The notes under the pieces were generated by a model, which saw nothing but the letters and a program-made list of their open reading frames with translations, was not told the DNA's origin and ran no database searches. The translations under genes and the position numbers were made by a program. Below, one piece after another: positions 11,101 to 21,362 of a stretch of DNA of 25,229 bases; positions within the stretch are counted from its first letter, which is position 1; every line of letters starts with the position of its first letter. The stretch is from Micractinium sp. NFX-FRZ (taxonomy: Eukaryota; Chlorophyta; Trebouxiophyceae; Chlorellales; Chlorellaceae). Location of the stretch: positions 1 through 25,229 of the forward strand of contig JAPTJF010000641.1 of NCBI GenBank assembly GCA_029339195.1, read 5' to 3'.

Positions 11101-14100
11101 GGCTGAGCTGGAGCGGAGCCGCCAGCTGGCGGAGCAGCAGGCTGAGGACATAGCACAGCTCAGAGAGGATGTGGCAGAGGCGGCGGCCGCAGGGCAGGCC
11201 CAGTCCGCTGCGCTCCTGGAAGAGCAGCAGGCGCTGCTCGAGGCGCTTCAGCAGCAGCTGGGAACTGAGCAGCGGGCACGCGAGGCGGCAGAGGCGGAGA
11301 TTGAGGCGCGGCAGGAGCAGCTGGCAGCCCTGCTGGCGCAGCAGGAGCGGGAGGGCGGTGAGGCGGCGGCGGCGGCTGCCGCGCAGCTGGCAGCGCTGCA
11401 GGGGCAGGTGGAGCAGGCGCAGGCTGAGCTGGCGTACAGTCAGCAAGAGGCTGCCTCCCTGCAGCAGCAGCTGGCAGAAGCGATGGAGATAGCGGAGGGC
11501 GTGGAGCAGCTGCAGGCTGAGCTGGCGGGCAGTCAGCAGCAGGCTGCTGCCCTGCAGCAGCAGCTGGCAGAGGCAGCAGCAGCAGAGGGCGGCGCAGCTG
11601 CTTCGCTGCAGGAGCAGCTGACAACAGTGCAAGCTGAGCTGGCGACGGCTCATGCCGAGCTGGCTGCAAGCCAGCAGGAGGCTGCTGCTGCGGGGCAGCA
11701 GTTTGCAGATGCGGCGCAGGCAGCGGAGCAGCTGCAGGCTGAGCTGGCGAGCAGCAGGGAGGAGGCTGCCGCCCTGCAGCAGCAGCTGGCAGACGCAGCA
11801 GCTGCGGAGGGAGGTGCTGCAGCTGCGCTGCAGGAGCAGCTGACAGGTGTGCAGGCTGAGCTGGCGGGCAGCAAGGAGGAAGCTGCTTTCCTTCAGCAGC
11901 AGCTGGCAGCAGCAACGGCCACGGCACAAATGGCAGAGGAGCTGCATTCTGACTTGACAGCTGCGCAGGCTGAGCTGGCGGGCAGCAGGGAGGAAGCTGC
12001 CGCCCTTCAGCAGCAGCTGGCGGCAGCGGCAGAGGCAGAGGGTGGCGCAGCCGCTGCACTGCAGGAGCAGCTGGCTGGCTTGCAGGCTGAGCTGGCGGCG
12101 AGCAGAGAGGAGTCTGCTGCCCTGCAGCAGCAGCTGGCAGACCAGGCAGCTGCCGAGGGCGGCGCAGCTGCCGCGCTGCAGGAGCGGCTCAATGCAGTGC
12201 AGGCTGAGCTGGCGGCAGCGCAGGCTGAGCTGGCAGCGGCGGCTCAGCGGAGCGAGGAGGCGGAGGCAGAACTGACGGCCAGGGCGGACGAGGCAGCTGG
12301 GCTCCGGCAGCAGCTTGAGGAGGAGTCTGCTCGGCAGGGTCAGGAGGGGGCGGCTGCGGCTGCGGCACAGCAGCAGGCAGCAGAGGTGGGTGAGGAGCTG
12401 GCAGCGCTGCAGCAGCAGTATGCTGAGCAGCTGGCCGCAGCCGAGGCAGCCGCACTGGCCCTGCAGCAGGCCGAGGTGGCGGCAGCAGAGGCGCAGCAGG
12501 CGGCGGCGGTGGCGCAGGCTCAGCTGGCGGCCCAAGCGGCCGAGGCAGCCGCTCTGCAGCAGCAGCTGGAGGAGCAGGTTGCCGCAGGCGAGGGCGCTGC
12601 TGCAGCAGAGGCTGAGGCGGCGGCTTTGAGGGGGCAGGCTGCTGAGCTGGCGGCGCAGCTGGCGGAGCAGCAGGCTGCGCTGGAGGCGGCGGAGCAGGAG
12701 AAGGCCCACTATGCCTCAGAGCTGGAGGTGCTGATTGAGCAGACGGAGGGGATGATTGCTGAGAAAGCGCAGGTGGGGCGGGGGGGACAGGCGGGTGTGG
12801 TAGGTTGTCCTGGCGGGGTTGGCCCGGTGTTTTGGGCGCCCCTTGTGGTGGCTGAGAAAGCGCACGTGGGTCGACGACGGGTGATCCCGTGGGAGGAGGG
12901 CCAGGTGTTTGGTGGGCTGCTGAAACCAGTGTGGGGACTGCCGTTGGGTTTGTGCACCGAGGTCATGCATGCCGTACCGTTGACATGCATGTTGTGCCCG
13001 CCTCTCTTCTGAGGGGCAATTTTGCCAACTGCCCCAAGTTTCCCCGGCAAGGCCTCCCTGCTGCAGCACGTGTGACGCGGTGCCTTGTACCCCCCCCCCC
13101 CCCCCGTGTGCCGCCCCGCCTCCCCCTGCAGCTTGAGCAGCAGCAGGGCGAGCTGGCCAGCCAGGCCGAGGATGCAAATGCGCGCTGTGCCGTGCTGCAG
13201 GTGCGTGCTTCTGGGGGTGCAGGGGCTGCAGCTGATGAGAGTCGGTCTGCCCTCTCCTCCTGTTTGGCATGCACTCTCCGCACCTGCCTACCGCTGCCCA
13301 ACCGTGATGAAACAACACTCACAGCCCACCGTTGTCTGCCCTCTCGCCCCCAAACAGGAGCGCGTGGCGGCGCTGGAGGCTGCCGCGGCGGCCGCCGGCA
13401 GCGGCGCTTCCGAGCAGCTGGCTGCCCTGCAGGCCGACCTTGCAGAAATCCTGACCTCCAGGGATCGGGTGACTCTGGAGCGTGATGCAGCCCAGCAGCA
13501 GGCAGCCGAGGCTCGGCAGCAGGCAGAGGAGCTGCAGCGCCAGCTGGCAGAGGCAGCAGCGCTGGCAGCGGGCGCCTCGAAGCGCCTGGCTGCCTCGGAA
13601 GCCGAGGTTGCGGCGGTGCGCACGCAGGGCGAGGCAGCGGCAGCAGAGGCGGCGCAGCTTGCGGAGCTTGCGGGCGTGGCGGAGCAGCAGCAGGCGCTGG
13701 CAGAGGCGCTGCAGGCACAGAATGAGGTGCTCGCTGCCAGGTTGGCGGAGCTGGAAGCGGCGGCGGCGGCAGGGGCGGGGGGCAGCGCCCAGGCAGAAGC
13801 CGTGCTGGGGGATCTGCAGCGGGAGAACCAGACCCTGCAGGTGGGTGCCCGCCCGCCTCCCCGCCTGCGCCCGTGTGTCAAGCGTTAGCAGCGGCGTGAG
13901 CACATGGCTGCACTGGCTGGCTCTCGACGGTGGAGGGTTCGTACCAGCACCAGCTGCCGGTGCCCGGGGGGAAGGGGGGCTCAGCGCCATCGCTGCCATG
14001 CCCTCGTTTCAACAGCTTGAGACTTGGTCGCTTGAAAGTAGCTGCCGCTCACTGCCTCCCCACATGCCCTCTTGCAGGCAGCCGTGGCAGAATACAGCGC

Positions 14101-15563
14101 CCAGGTGCAGCAGTGGGCATCGCGCGTGCAGCAGTTGGAGGCAGCCGCAGCTGCCGGGGCCAGCCCCGGCCCTGCCTCTGGCGGCGATGCGGTGGCACGG
14201 CTTGCGGCCATGCAGCAGCAGGCGTCGGAAGCAGAGGTGCAAGTCACCACGCTGCAGGCAGAGAACAGAGCGCTGCGGGAGCAGGTGCGCGCCGGGGGCG
14301 GAGCCTGCACCGGGATGGCGGCAGCATGGCTCGCTGCATGCAGTTGCCTGTATTCGATCAGGGGCAGGGGCATGGCATCTCTCGTGCTTGCCTGCCTGTA
14401 GAGGCCGCGTCACCATCCCCCACTGGGTTCTCCACAGTCCCTCGGTCCCTCCACTTCCTCCTCCCTCTGTTCCCCAGTCCCTTTGCCCTCTCACTTCTTT
14501 CTCACTGCCTCCCTGGGCGCAGGTGGAGGCGGAGCAGCGGCGCGTGAGCGAGGTGGAGACTTATTACAAGCAGCGCGCTGGCGGACAGCAGGTGCGCCGG
14601 GCTGGAGGCACGGAAGGGCTGGGCTTAGGGTTGTTCTGTCTGTGAAATGGCAGCCCAAAACGGCTTGCTTCCTTTGCATGCATTGCCCCTGAGCTTGGGT
14701 GGTGTGCCCAGCGGCCAGGCTGCCGGCAAGCACCAGAGCCTGCGCCGTTGTCGAGCGCGGAAGCCAGCCATAAGCATGCCCGTCCCCCTCTGCCCGCCCG
14801 ACGCGTCATGTGACCCTGCCGTGGTGCTGCCTTCCCGCCGCCGCCGCCGCAGGGCGCGTCCACCAGCAAGAAGCATGAGGACGATTCGTATGACGTGGAG
14901 TCGGCTGCGCTCACAGGCAAGCTGTGTTTTATAATCACACGCCCAGTCAAGGAATTGCGTCACAATTGTATCAACAGGCGGCAGGGGCGTGAGGGATGCT
15001 CCCTTGGAGACCACCTCTCTCTTGCTGGTGTGTCGCCAATTGCCGGCCTGCCAGAGCACTGCAGCTGAGTTGGCTGCCGCCCATAATGCGCTGGCCCTTG
15101 CCCCGCAGGCGGCGGCACCGTGTTCAAGCCGCTGGCAGGTGTCGTGCGCTCCCTGCCTGCACCCTTCAGGTTGGCGCACCTCCTTCCTGCCATGAGTTGC
15201 GAGCTGCCTGCTTGCTCTGTGGGTGCCTGCTCATCTTCCCAGCCGACCAAACGCTCAGAAACAGCAACAAAGCCTGCCCTCCTGAGTAGCAAAGCAACAG
15301 CTCGTACGCACGCATGTGCTGCCTGCCTGCCTGCCTGTTTTCAGTCCGCAGCTGCCAAGCGCGCTGCCCAGCTGGCATCCCCTGAAAGCCCCTGTCTCCC
15401 GCTACCATCCCGTCTTCCCGCCATGCCCTGCAGCGCCCAGGCCTTGGTCAAGGGAGCCACCCAGCTGGACCGAGCGGCAGTCGCGCTGGACCAGGCGCCA
15501 CGCATGCGTGCCGCGCTGGCCCTCTACTTCCTCCTCCTGCACGCCTTTGCCCTGCTCTTCTGA
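8161..15563 (+). CDS. Golgin-84-like tail-anchored coiled-coil Golgi tether
   Basis: Exons 8161-8205, 8507-9538, 9897-10160, 10410-10484, 10772-10821, 11101-12772, 13132-13200, 13358-13840, 14078-14284, 14523-14591, 14853-14916, 15109-15169 and 15434-15563 give 1406 aa, all in phase. The N-terminus reads LEAGRRKLEEFKRKKQQALA, a basic helix seen in several plant long coiled-coil proteins. Residues about 120-1320 are almost continuous Ala/Gln/Glu coiled coil, with near-39-residue repeats at about 595-870. The end, QLDRAAVALDQAPRMRAAL then LYFLLLHAFALLF-stop, resembles the golgin-84/GC1-GC2 C-terminus: a helix, then one transmembrane segment at the very end, placing the coiled coil in the cytosol on Golgi membranes. 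Family role: capturing vesicles within the Golgi. It is about twice the usual golgin-84 length. Intron 11 uses a GC donor (AG|GCAAGC). Class is less certain than the golgin call itself; CASP-like is the main alternative. Confidence 0.68.
9725..9792 (+). repeat. Decayed copy of the golgin exon 3 start inside intron 2
   Basis: This stretch matches the intron 2/exon 3 junction at about 9889-9966. Shared pieces in the same order are GCTTGCA, GCTGAGC, GGCCAAGCAG, GAGCTGA and CCCGCATGAGGCA. The acceptor TTGCAG is TTGCAT in the copy, so the splice site is destroyed, and the frame is broken by a stop. The offset is 164 bp. Confidence 0.85.
10485..10771 (+). repeat. G-rich minisatellite-like stretch in golgin intron 4
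   Basis: From the donor to about 10610 the sense strand is purine-rich with recurring GCAGGTGGCAGGG-type phrases and many runs of three to seven G. G-quadruplex formation in the pre-mRNA is possible (inference). The last 100 bases are an ordinary pyrimidine-rich intron end. Confidence 0.55.
10891..10974 (+). repeat. Short tandem duplication in golgin intron 5
   Basis: A phrase centred on GCTGTTGCCGCCCA occurs at about 10891-10913 and again 61 bp later at 10952-10974, with 21 of 23 positions matching by hand count. It lies wholly within the intron. Confidence 0.7.
11420..12241 (+). repeat. Near-39-codon repeats in golgin exon 6
   Basis: A coding repeat of about 117 bp encodes units that open with QAELAGSREEAAALQQQLA and continue through AEGGAAAALQEQL. 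At least three are 39 residues and one is 38; earlier and intervening units are shorter. They lie tandemly at about residues 595-870. Strong similarity between units points to recent expansion by unequal exchange (inference). Each unit keeps the coiled-coil pattern, with an EGG break in the middle. Confidence 0.85.
12851..12871 (+). repeat. Copy of the golgin exon 6 donor, in phase, inside intron 6
   Basis: GCTGAGAAAGCGCAG|GTGGGG at 12758-12778 recurs as GCTGAGAAAGCGCAC|GTGGGT, with 19 of 21 bases equal. The offset is 93 bp (31 codons) and the frame stays open between the two donors. Use of the second donor would lengthen the protein by 31 residues without a frameshift. The intervening peptide is Gly/Val-rich and not coiled-coil-like. 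Confidence 0.85.
15345..15378 (+). repeat. Possible degenerate copy of the last golgin exon start
   Basis: After TTTTCAG the bases would read SAAAKRAAQL, compared with SAQALVKGATQL at the true last exon (from 15434). It shares CAAG and CCCAGCTGG spaced alike. Phase does not allow it to be spliced between exons 12 and 13 in that reading. It could be a decayed copy or chance similarity in Ala/Gln-rich sequence. Confidence 0.35.
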
Positions 15564-16553
15564 GCAGGGCCCGGCTCTTGCGCTGTTCCCGGCTGTTCCT
15601 TGCTCTGGTCCTCCGACCAGCCATCCCTTGCCCTGCCACTCACAGCCCAGCATTGCCCGGATGTCATGTCCATGCCCGGCCTTGCACACCCTAGTTCCAT
15701 GCCGTCATTCGCCGCACGCCCGGCATTGGATGTAAGCGTCGCGGATGCATCAACAGGACAGCATTGGCTGCAGGGTTGGCAAAGCGGTGCAGAGCAGGTG
15801 CAAAGCACGGAACCTCGGACGAGCACACTTTCTTTCTTTTAACACCCGCATTCCCCGCCGGCACTCTTGCATTCCGACTCCTGTCTCGCAGCGGCAGTCA
15901 TGCATGTGTAACTGAGTAGCGTCGAGGGCTGGGTCTGGGGAAGACATGCACACATGTCAAAGAGTGGCAGGAGCGCTCCTGCCAAGTCAGCAGCCAGCTC
16001 CCAGCACAAGGGCAGCACAGGGCACTGTTGTACTTCAACATGCCGGAGCTCTTGAAATGATGGGGCAGAAAGGGAGGCGGGAGGGAGGAACACCGGGAAT
16101 CCGAAAGGGACGGGATGTAGGCGGACGTGGTGCCAGCGAGTGCAAGCAGGAGGGGCAGTGGGCCCCAGGCGGAGCACCGCGCGGTACTGCGGCAGCACAG
16201 AGCGGCCCGATGACAAATAACCTCCAGGGCCGCAGCGAGCGAGGTGAGCTGCTGATGCCGCCGCCTCCTCAACTCCCGCTCCATGTAGCTGCTCGCGTCA
16301 CGACGGCATGCTGAGCATACACAGGCGCCGGTGCATGGAGCAGTAGAGCATGCTGCGGCACCTCTCGGCGCGCCCCCTGTATCTCTGCATTGCCTGCGGC
16401 CATGGACGTGTACTGGGCTGTTGCTGGCACCGCCAAACTTGTGTGCGCCGCCAGCTGAGGTGGCGCCAGCGCTGCGCCAGCGAGAACGGCAGCCGCGTTG
16501 TTGGTCGGGAAATGGAGGCTGCATCACAATCATTACTGGATTTAACCTTCGCC
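15564..16553. other. Golgin 3' region and spacer
   Basis: The first part is probably the golgin 3'UTR, with TGTAA at 15731-15735 (168 nt after the stop) and another at 15907-15911. The remainder has open frames on both strands, but none shows a recognisable domain, phase-consistent exons or typical composition. I see no gene here. Confidence 0.5.
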
Positions 16554-16561
16554 TGACGTCA
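16554..16561. promoter_or_regulatory. Palindromic CRE-like TGACGTCA site
   Basis: TGACGTCA is the full palindromic bZIP/CREB-type site. It lies 62 nt before the chosen start of the cysteine-rich membrane protein gene. A proximal promoter role is an inference; the site also overlaps the end of a 14-codon upstream ORF beginning at 16512. Confidence 0.35.
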
Positions 16562-16623
16562 TTCGGCCTTCAAGGGTGAAGGATGGCCCGTGTGGTGCCT
16601 CTGGACGAGCTTTCGAGCTGGAT

Positions 16624-17550
16624 ATGCGCGTCGCGGCAGCGGGCAGCGGTCCCACAGCGGCCCAACGCGTCCGGCAAGTCTTGGAAAGGCTAGTAGACCC
16701 GGTTGTAGTTTTCATCGCCTGTTTTTTCGGCATCACCGCACTGGTCACTAGCTTGCTGGTCTGGTTGATCACCATGAACCCGCCAATTGACGACGATGCT
16801 TGCTCCGAGAGCTTCAGCACAGTCATACCATTGTCCTGCGGCGTCGCTGAGCCCAGGCAAGTTGTTGCGTCGCCCCTACAGCACAGCATGCGCAGCGCCA
16901 GCGCCAGCGCTGCCTGCCTGCTTGCGGCCAGTACAAAATATTCTGCTTGCGGCCAGTACAAAAGATTCTGATCAAAGTGCTGTTGATGGTTGTGAAATGC
17001 AGGCCACAGTACCTGTGCCCGCCGGGATGCCATGACGCGCTTCTGGACATGATTCATCACGACTGCGTGTGCCAGGGAGGGCGGCTGGCGGGCCGCATAG
17101 CGTCGGCCATCAGCAACAGCACCTCATACACCGCTGACACACTGTGAGTGTGGCGGGGCGCTGGTGCTGGTGCTGTGACGCGACCTGAAAGTTGCATGCA
17201 TACTACACCGTTTCAAAAAGCGGGGGGGTGGCGGGGCGTAGCCACCCCACATGTTAAAAGTATATGGCCCCCCACCCCCATCACCCTTCCTCATTTCATG
17301 CATGCATGCATACAGTTCATTGGCAAGGGAGGAGCGGGGGAGGGGGGCATGTGCACGCCGGGAGATGGTGCAGGCTGCATGACGGCTGCAACCCGTGGCA
17401 CAGCGCTGGCCGGCACCTGCCTGTGTAGGGTGCAAGTGCGAGGAGGCTGCTTTCAATGTGAGACCGGCTTTGCTTCCCTTCCCCCCACCCCCACCCCGCC
17501 CCCGCAGCAAGGAGCTGTTTTACGCTTGCCAGCTGCCCAAGTGCCGGTAG
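16624..17550 (+). CDS. Small type II membrane protein with eight lumenal cysteines; family not recognised
   Basis: Exons 16624-16856, 17003-17143 and 17508-17550 join in phase to 138 aa. The first intron would use a GC donor with the ideal AG|GCAAGT context; using the GT four bases later leads to an early stop. A short cytosolic N-terminus (about 30 aa, Arg/Lys-containing) is followed by one hydrophobic segment, VVVFIACFFGITALVTSLLV, at residues about 34-56. Beyond it come about 80 residues with Cys in DAC, LSC, YLC, PGC, HDC, VC, YAC and PKC, enough for four disulfides, and an NST glycosylation sequon. This pattern suits a signal-anchored ER/Golgi or surface protein (inference). An ATG at 16583 opens an overlapping 36-codon upstream ORF in another frame. 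TGTAA lies at 17920-17924. I do not recognise the family, and the model rests on splice phase alone. Confidence 0.5.
16921..16970 (+). repeat. 25-bp tandem duplication in intron 1 of the cysteine-rich gene
   Basis: Two adjacent 25-bp units (16921-16945 and 16946-16970) begin CTTGCGGCCAGTACAAAA and end ATTCTG. They differ at one position only (T versus G), indicating a recent duplication. Confidence 0.9.
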
Positions 17551-18399
17551 TGCGCACATGTGTGACATTCGGGCCGAGCTGGCAAGGCGGCTGCAGGCAT
17601 TGCCATGCCAGCTTACAACAGTACCCTCCTCCCTCCCCTTCTCGCCTGCCGTGCCGTGAGTGGCTTCACAAACAATGCAAATGCCTCTACCCGCCTTGCT
17701 GCTACTGCAGCTGCCTGCTGCCCGGCCGTGCACACTGTTCAAACTGTGGCTTGGTAGCAGAACTTCCCTGCGCTGCTTGTATGTGCCCTGCATTGCACCG
17801 TTGTATGGAGTCCCTAACTTGTGAGCACTCTCTTTGGCAGCACGACTGCCCAATGCCGTGCACCCCAGCCGCCTCCCACGCCTTGAGTGGCTCGCGTGCG
17901 AGCCTTGCATAGCACCCCTTGTAACTGTCGGCACGCTGTGCCACACTTGCTGCTGCTGCCACGGGTAGCGCCACCATCGCTGGCAACGCCATGTTGGGCT
18001 GTTGGGCCTGACGGATGAAGGGCCGCTGCTGCTGCTGTGAGCCTGAAAGCACTGTGCAGCTGCTCACGGGAGCGGCAGAGCACACGTGCACAAGCCGGGA
18101 GCATCCCACGCAAGAGTGCGCCCCCGAAAGCGGCAGGAGCGCTCCCAACAGGGGTCAGCCAGAGACCCTGCTTGAGGGGAGCGTGGGGCACTGCCCACCT
18201 TGCGTAGCCCATTCCTTGAGTGAACAGGAGCCAACCCAGACGTGCACCTGGCATACACAGCCTGACACAGCACCACCAGCATGAACAACCATGAACTAGC
18301 AGGCAAGCAGGCAAGGGCCGGGCAAAGACACTCGAGGCAGGAGCCCCCAGCTGTTGCAACAGTACCGCGCGGGTCTGTGCTCTTTCCATTGGGAGGGGT
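17551..18399. other. Spacer between the cysteine-rich gene and histone H4
   Basis: This contains the probable 3'UTR of the preceding gene up to about 17940. I see no coding region with a recognisable domain. Open frames on both strands are of the kind expected by chance at this GC content. Confidence 0.5.
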
Positions 18400-18415
18400 G
18401 GTGTTAAAGAACACC
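18400..18415 (-). terminator. Histone H4 mRNA 3' stem-loop
   Basis: On the minus strand GGTGTTCTTTAACACC forms a perfect 6-bp stem with a 4-nt loop, 43 nt after the H4 stop. This is the architecture of replication-dependent histone mRNA ends (GG at the stem start, CC at its end, four-base loop). It is followed by ACCCCTCCCA, which also follows the H3 and H2A stem-loops. Confidence 0.85.
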
Positions 18416-18458
18416 AGTGGTTTGTGAAGAGGCTTGCGTGCCAGGCGGCAGCCAACGC

Positions 18459-19582
<1,124 letters not shown>

Positions 19583-19627
19583 GCGTGCTAAGCCTCGACC
19601 TTGTGCACAGTGACACAAAACCCCACC

Positions 19628-19643
19628 GGTGTTATTCAACACC
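19628..19643 (+). terminator. Histone H3 mRNA 3' stem-loop
   Basis: GGTGTTATTCAACACC forms a perfect 6-bp stem with an ATTC loop, 45 nt after the stop. It is followed directly by ACCCCTCCCA, the same block as after H4 and H2A. Confidence 0.88.
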
Positions 19644-20196
19644 ACCCCTCCCACTGGAAATATCACCAAAAGCCGTGCCGTGTGTTGCATTGGCTGCCTC
19701 CTGGACCGGTGTTTGACCTGGCGTGGCGTGCACCAGCGCAGAACGGGTATGCTGCTTGCATGCGTGGGTTGCTTCGCATTGCTTGGTGTGCTGCCTGCCG
19801 CAGTGCTGTAACCCCATACACTCAACTTGCACGCCGGCATCTGCCCTGCAGACGCATGCACCGGCAGAACAAGCGGGTGCAGTGCACCCAGCCACTGGAG
19901 CTGGGTGCAGCATGGCTGCCGCAAATGCCTACATTAGCGCCGGCACCAGGGAGGTGGGCACCGGCAGGAGCACCAGACTGCTCTCCTCCAATGCCCTACA
20001 TGCGCCATGCTGCCGGACCTGCCACCTTGCTCTCAAGCCGGTTGGCAGCTTGTGACTCGCATTCAATGCAAGTGAATGCTCACTAGGAAGCGCTGCACAT
20101 GATGAGGGGGGCACCGGCATGCAAGCTAGGCAGGTGTGCATGCACAGCGGCGCAGGGAGGGCAGCAGGCAGGCACCAGAGAAGGGGTGGGAGGGGT
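19644..20196. other. Spacer between convergent H3 and H2A ends
   Basis: I find no coding region, RNA gene or repeat that I can support. The sequence separates the two convergent histone 3' ends. Confidence 0.5.
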
Positions 20197-20212
20197 GGTG
20201 TCGAATAACGCC
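20197..20212 (-). terminator. H2A 3' stem-loop, partly degenerate
   Basis: The minus strand reads GGCGTTATTCGACACC. The loop ATTC equals that of H3, but the stem has one C-A mismatch and one T-G pair, so it is weaker than the H3 and H4 stems. The downstream ACCCCTCCCA block is intact. It lies 45 nt after the H2A stop. Confidence 0.8.
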
Positions 20213-20257
20213 AGTGGGTTTGGGGGAGAAGGTTGCCAGGCAGTGTGCTGGGGGCGC

Positions 20258-20464
20258 TTAAGCCTCAGCCTTCTTGCCGGTCTTCTTGGGCAGCAGCACG
20301 GAGCGGATGTTGGGCAGCCCACCGCCCTCAGCGATTGTCACGCCCGCCAGCAGCTTGGACAGCTCCTCATCGTTGCGCACCGCCAGCTCAATGTGGCGGG
20401 GGATGATGCGGGTCTTCTTGTTGTCGCGGGCGGCGTTGCCCGCCAGCTTTAGCACCTCGGCGGC
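20258..20464 (-). pseudogene. Histone H2A C-terminal fragment (N-terminal half missing)
   Basis: The 68 codons read [20 protein letters not shown] through NDEELSKLL and [15 protein letters not shown] to the end KTGKKAEA. They correspond to H2A from about residue 59 onward. A CAG acceptor sits exactly before the first codon, where plant H2A genes often have an intron. No exon for the N-terminal tail, helix 1 or the AGLQFPVGR motif occurs upstream on this strand or elsewhere in the window. Acidic-patch Glu64 is Lys (AAG) here, a charge reversal. The fragment keeps a 3' stem-loop. A broken H2A copy is the simplest reading; an assembly join or a distant first exon are alternatives. Confidence 0.75.
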
Positions 20465-21362
20465 CTGGATGGGCAGAGGCAGGCGGGAGCTGTACCAGGA
20501 AAGCAGGCAAGTGACCGGCACACCCCACCACAGCGGGGCAGCATGTGTGCGTCCCGCCTGCCTGCCTGCGCCTGCCTGCCCCGCCCAGCACCCCCCGGAA
20601 GTGGTGCTCCCCTTGTCCTGCCTGCACCGCCTTGCCTGCGTGTGCCGTGCGTACGCAGAGCACAGGGCTTCCGGCGCCTTGTCCACAGTTGGCAGCCGTA
20701 CGAGCAGCGACTGCGGCTGGCGGTGCGGGCGGGCGATGCTCGTGCCGCCTTCCCAGCCTGTTCAGCGCACGAGTGATGGCAGTGCTGCCGTCCCAAGGCG
20801 GCGGCTGTTGCGTACCTCCCGGCGTCCAGCACCAGGGCCCCAAGCTGGAAGGGCCGGCATGCAAGCCAACACTCAGTGTCCCTTTTGCCCTGCCCCCTGC
20901 CATGGCCGCCGTGCCCAGCCCTTCCCCAAGCCCAGCCCTGGGCTTTGCTGCCTCCCCACAGCCTTCCAGCAGGTTCATAGGAGTGCACAGTCTAGTAGGA
21001 TTAAAATGGAAGTATGTGGCAGGGTTGATCAACTCGATTGGGAAGAACAGGACATCCATGTGGGCGCTCAGTGCACTCAAGAAAAGCCGAAAAACGAGCT
21101 TGTGGAAAGGAGGTGGGAGAGGGGGAGCAGTAGTAAGGGGAAGTAGAATCAAAGTGGGTTGATGTAACCGTATTTTATTAGACAGGAACAGCTTCAGTCA
21201 ACGGTCCTGAGCTTCACACACTCGGTGCTCATGAGAGCGGGCAGAAAGGCGGGCTGGAAAACTGAGTGCAGTGGGCAATTTCTGAAAGGGCCGTAGAGGG
21301 GTGCAGGGAGGTTGAGGGTTTTCAGTTGGGGTTGGGTGGGGTGCTGCAAGGCTGGACGGCGC
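20465..21362. other. Region upstream of the H2A fragment
   Basis: H2A exon 1 and its promoter should be here on the minus strand but are not seen. The sequence is ordinary non-coding, with AT-richer text near 20990-21200 (for example TATTTTATTAGACAG at 21171). Part of it may be the 3'UTR of the four-TM gene to the right. Confidence 0.5.

Noticed and set aside
11090..12709. 539-codon open frame on the minus strand
   Set aside because: It is antisense to the golgin exon 6; the GC-rich Ala/Gln/Glu codons leave the complementary frame open as Leu/Arg/Ser-rich nonsense. No domain is visible.
16861..16862. GT donor at 16861 for the cysteine-rich gene
   Set aside because: Spliced to 17003 it gives an early stop, whereas the GC donor four bases earlier keeps a frame with six more cysteines.
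20465..21152. Search for the missing H2A first exon
   Set aside because: No frame on the minus strand encodes the basic tail, AGLQFPVGR or VYLAAVLEYL motifs.
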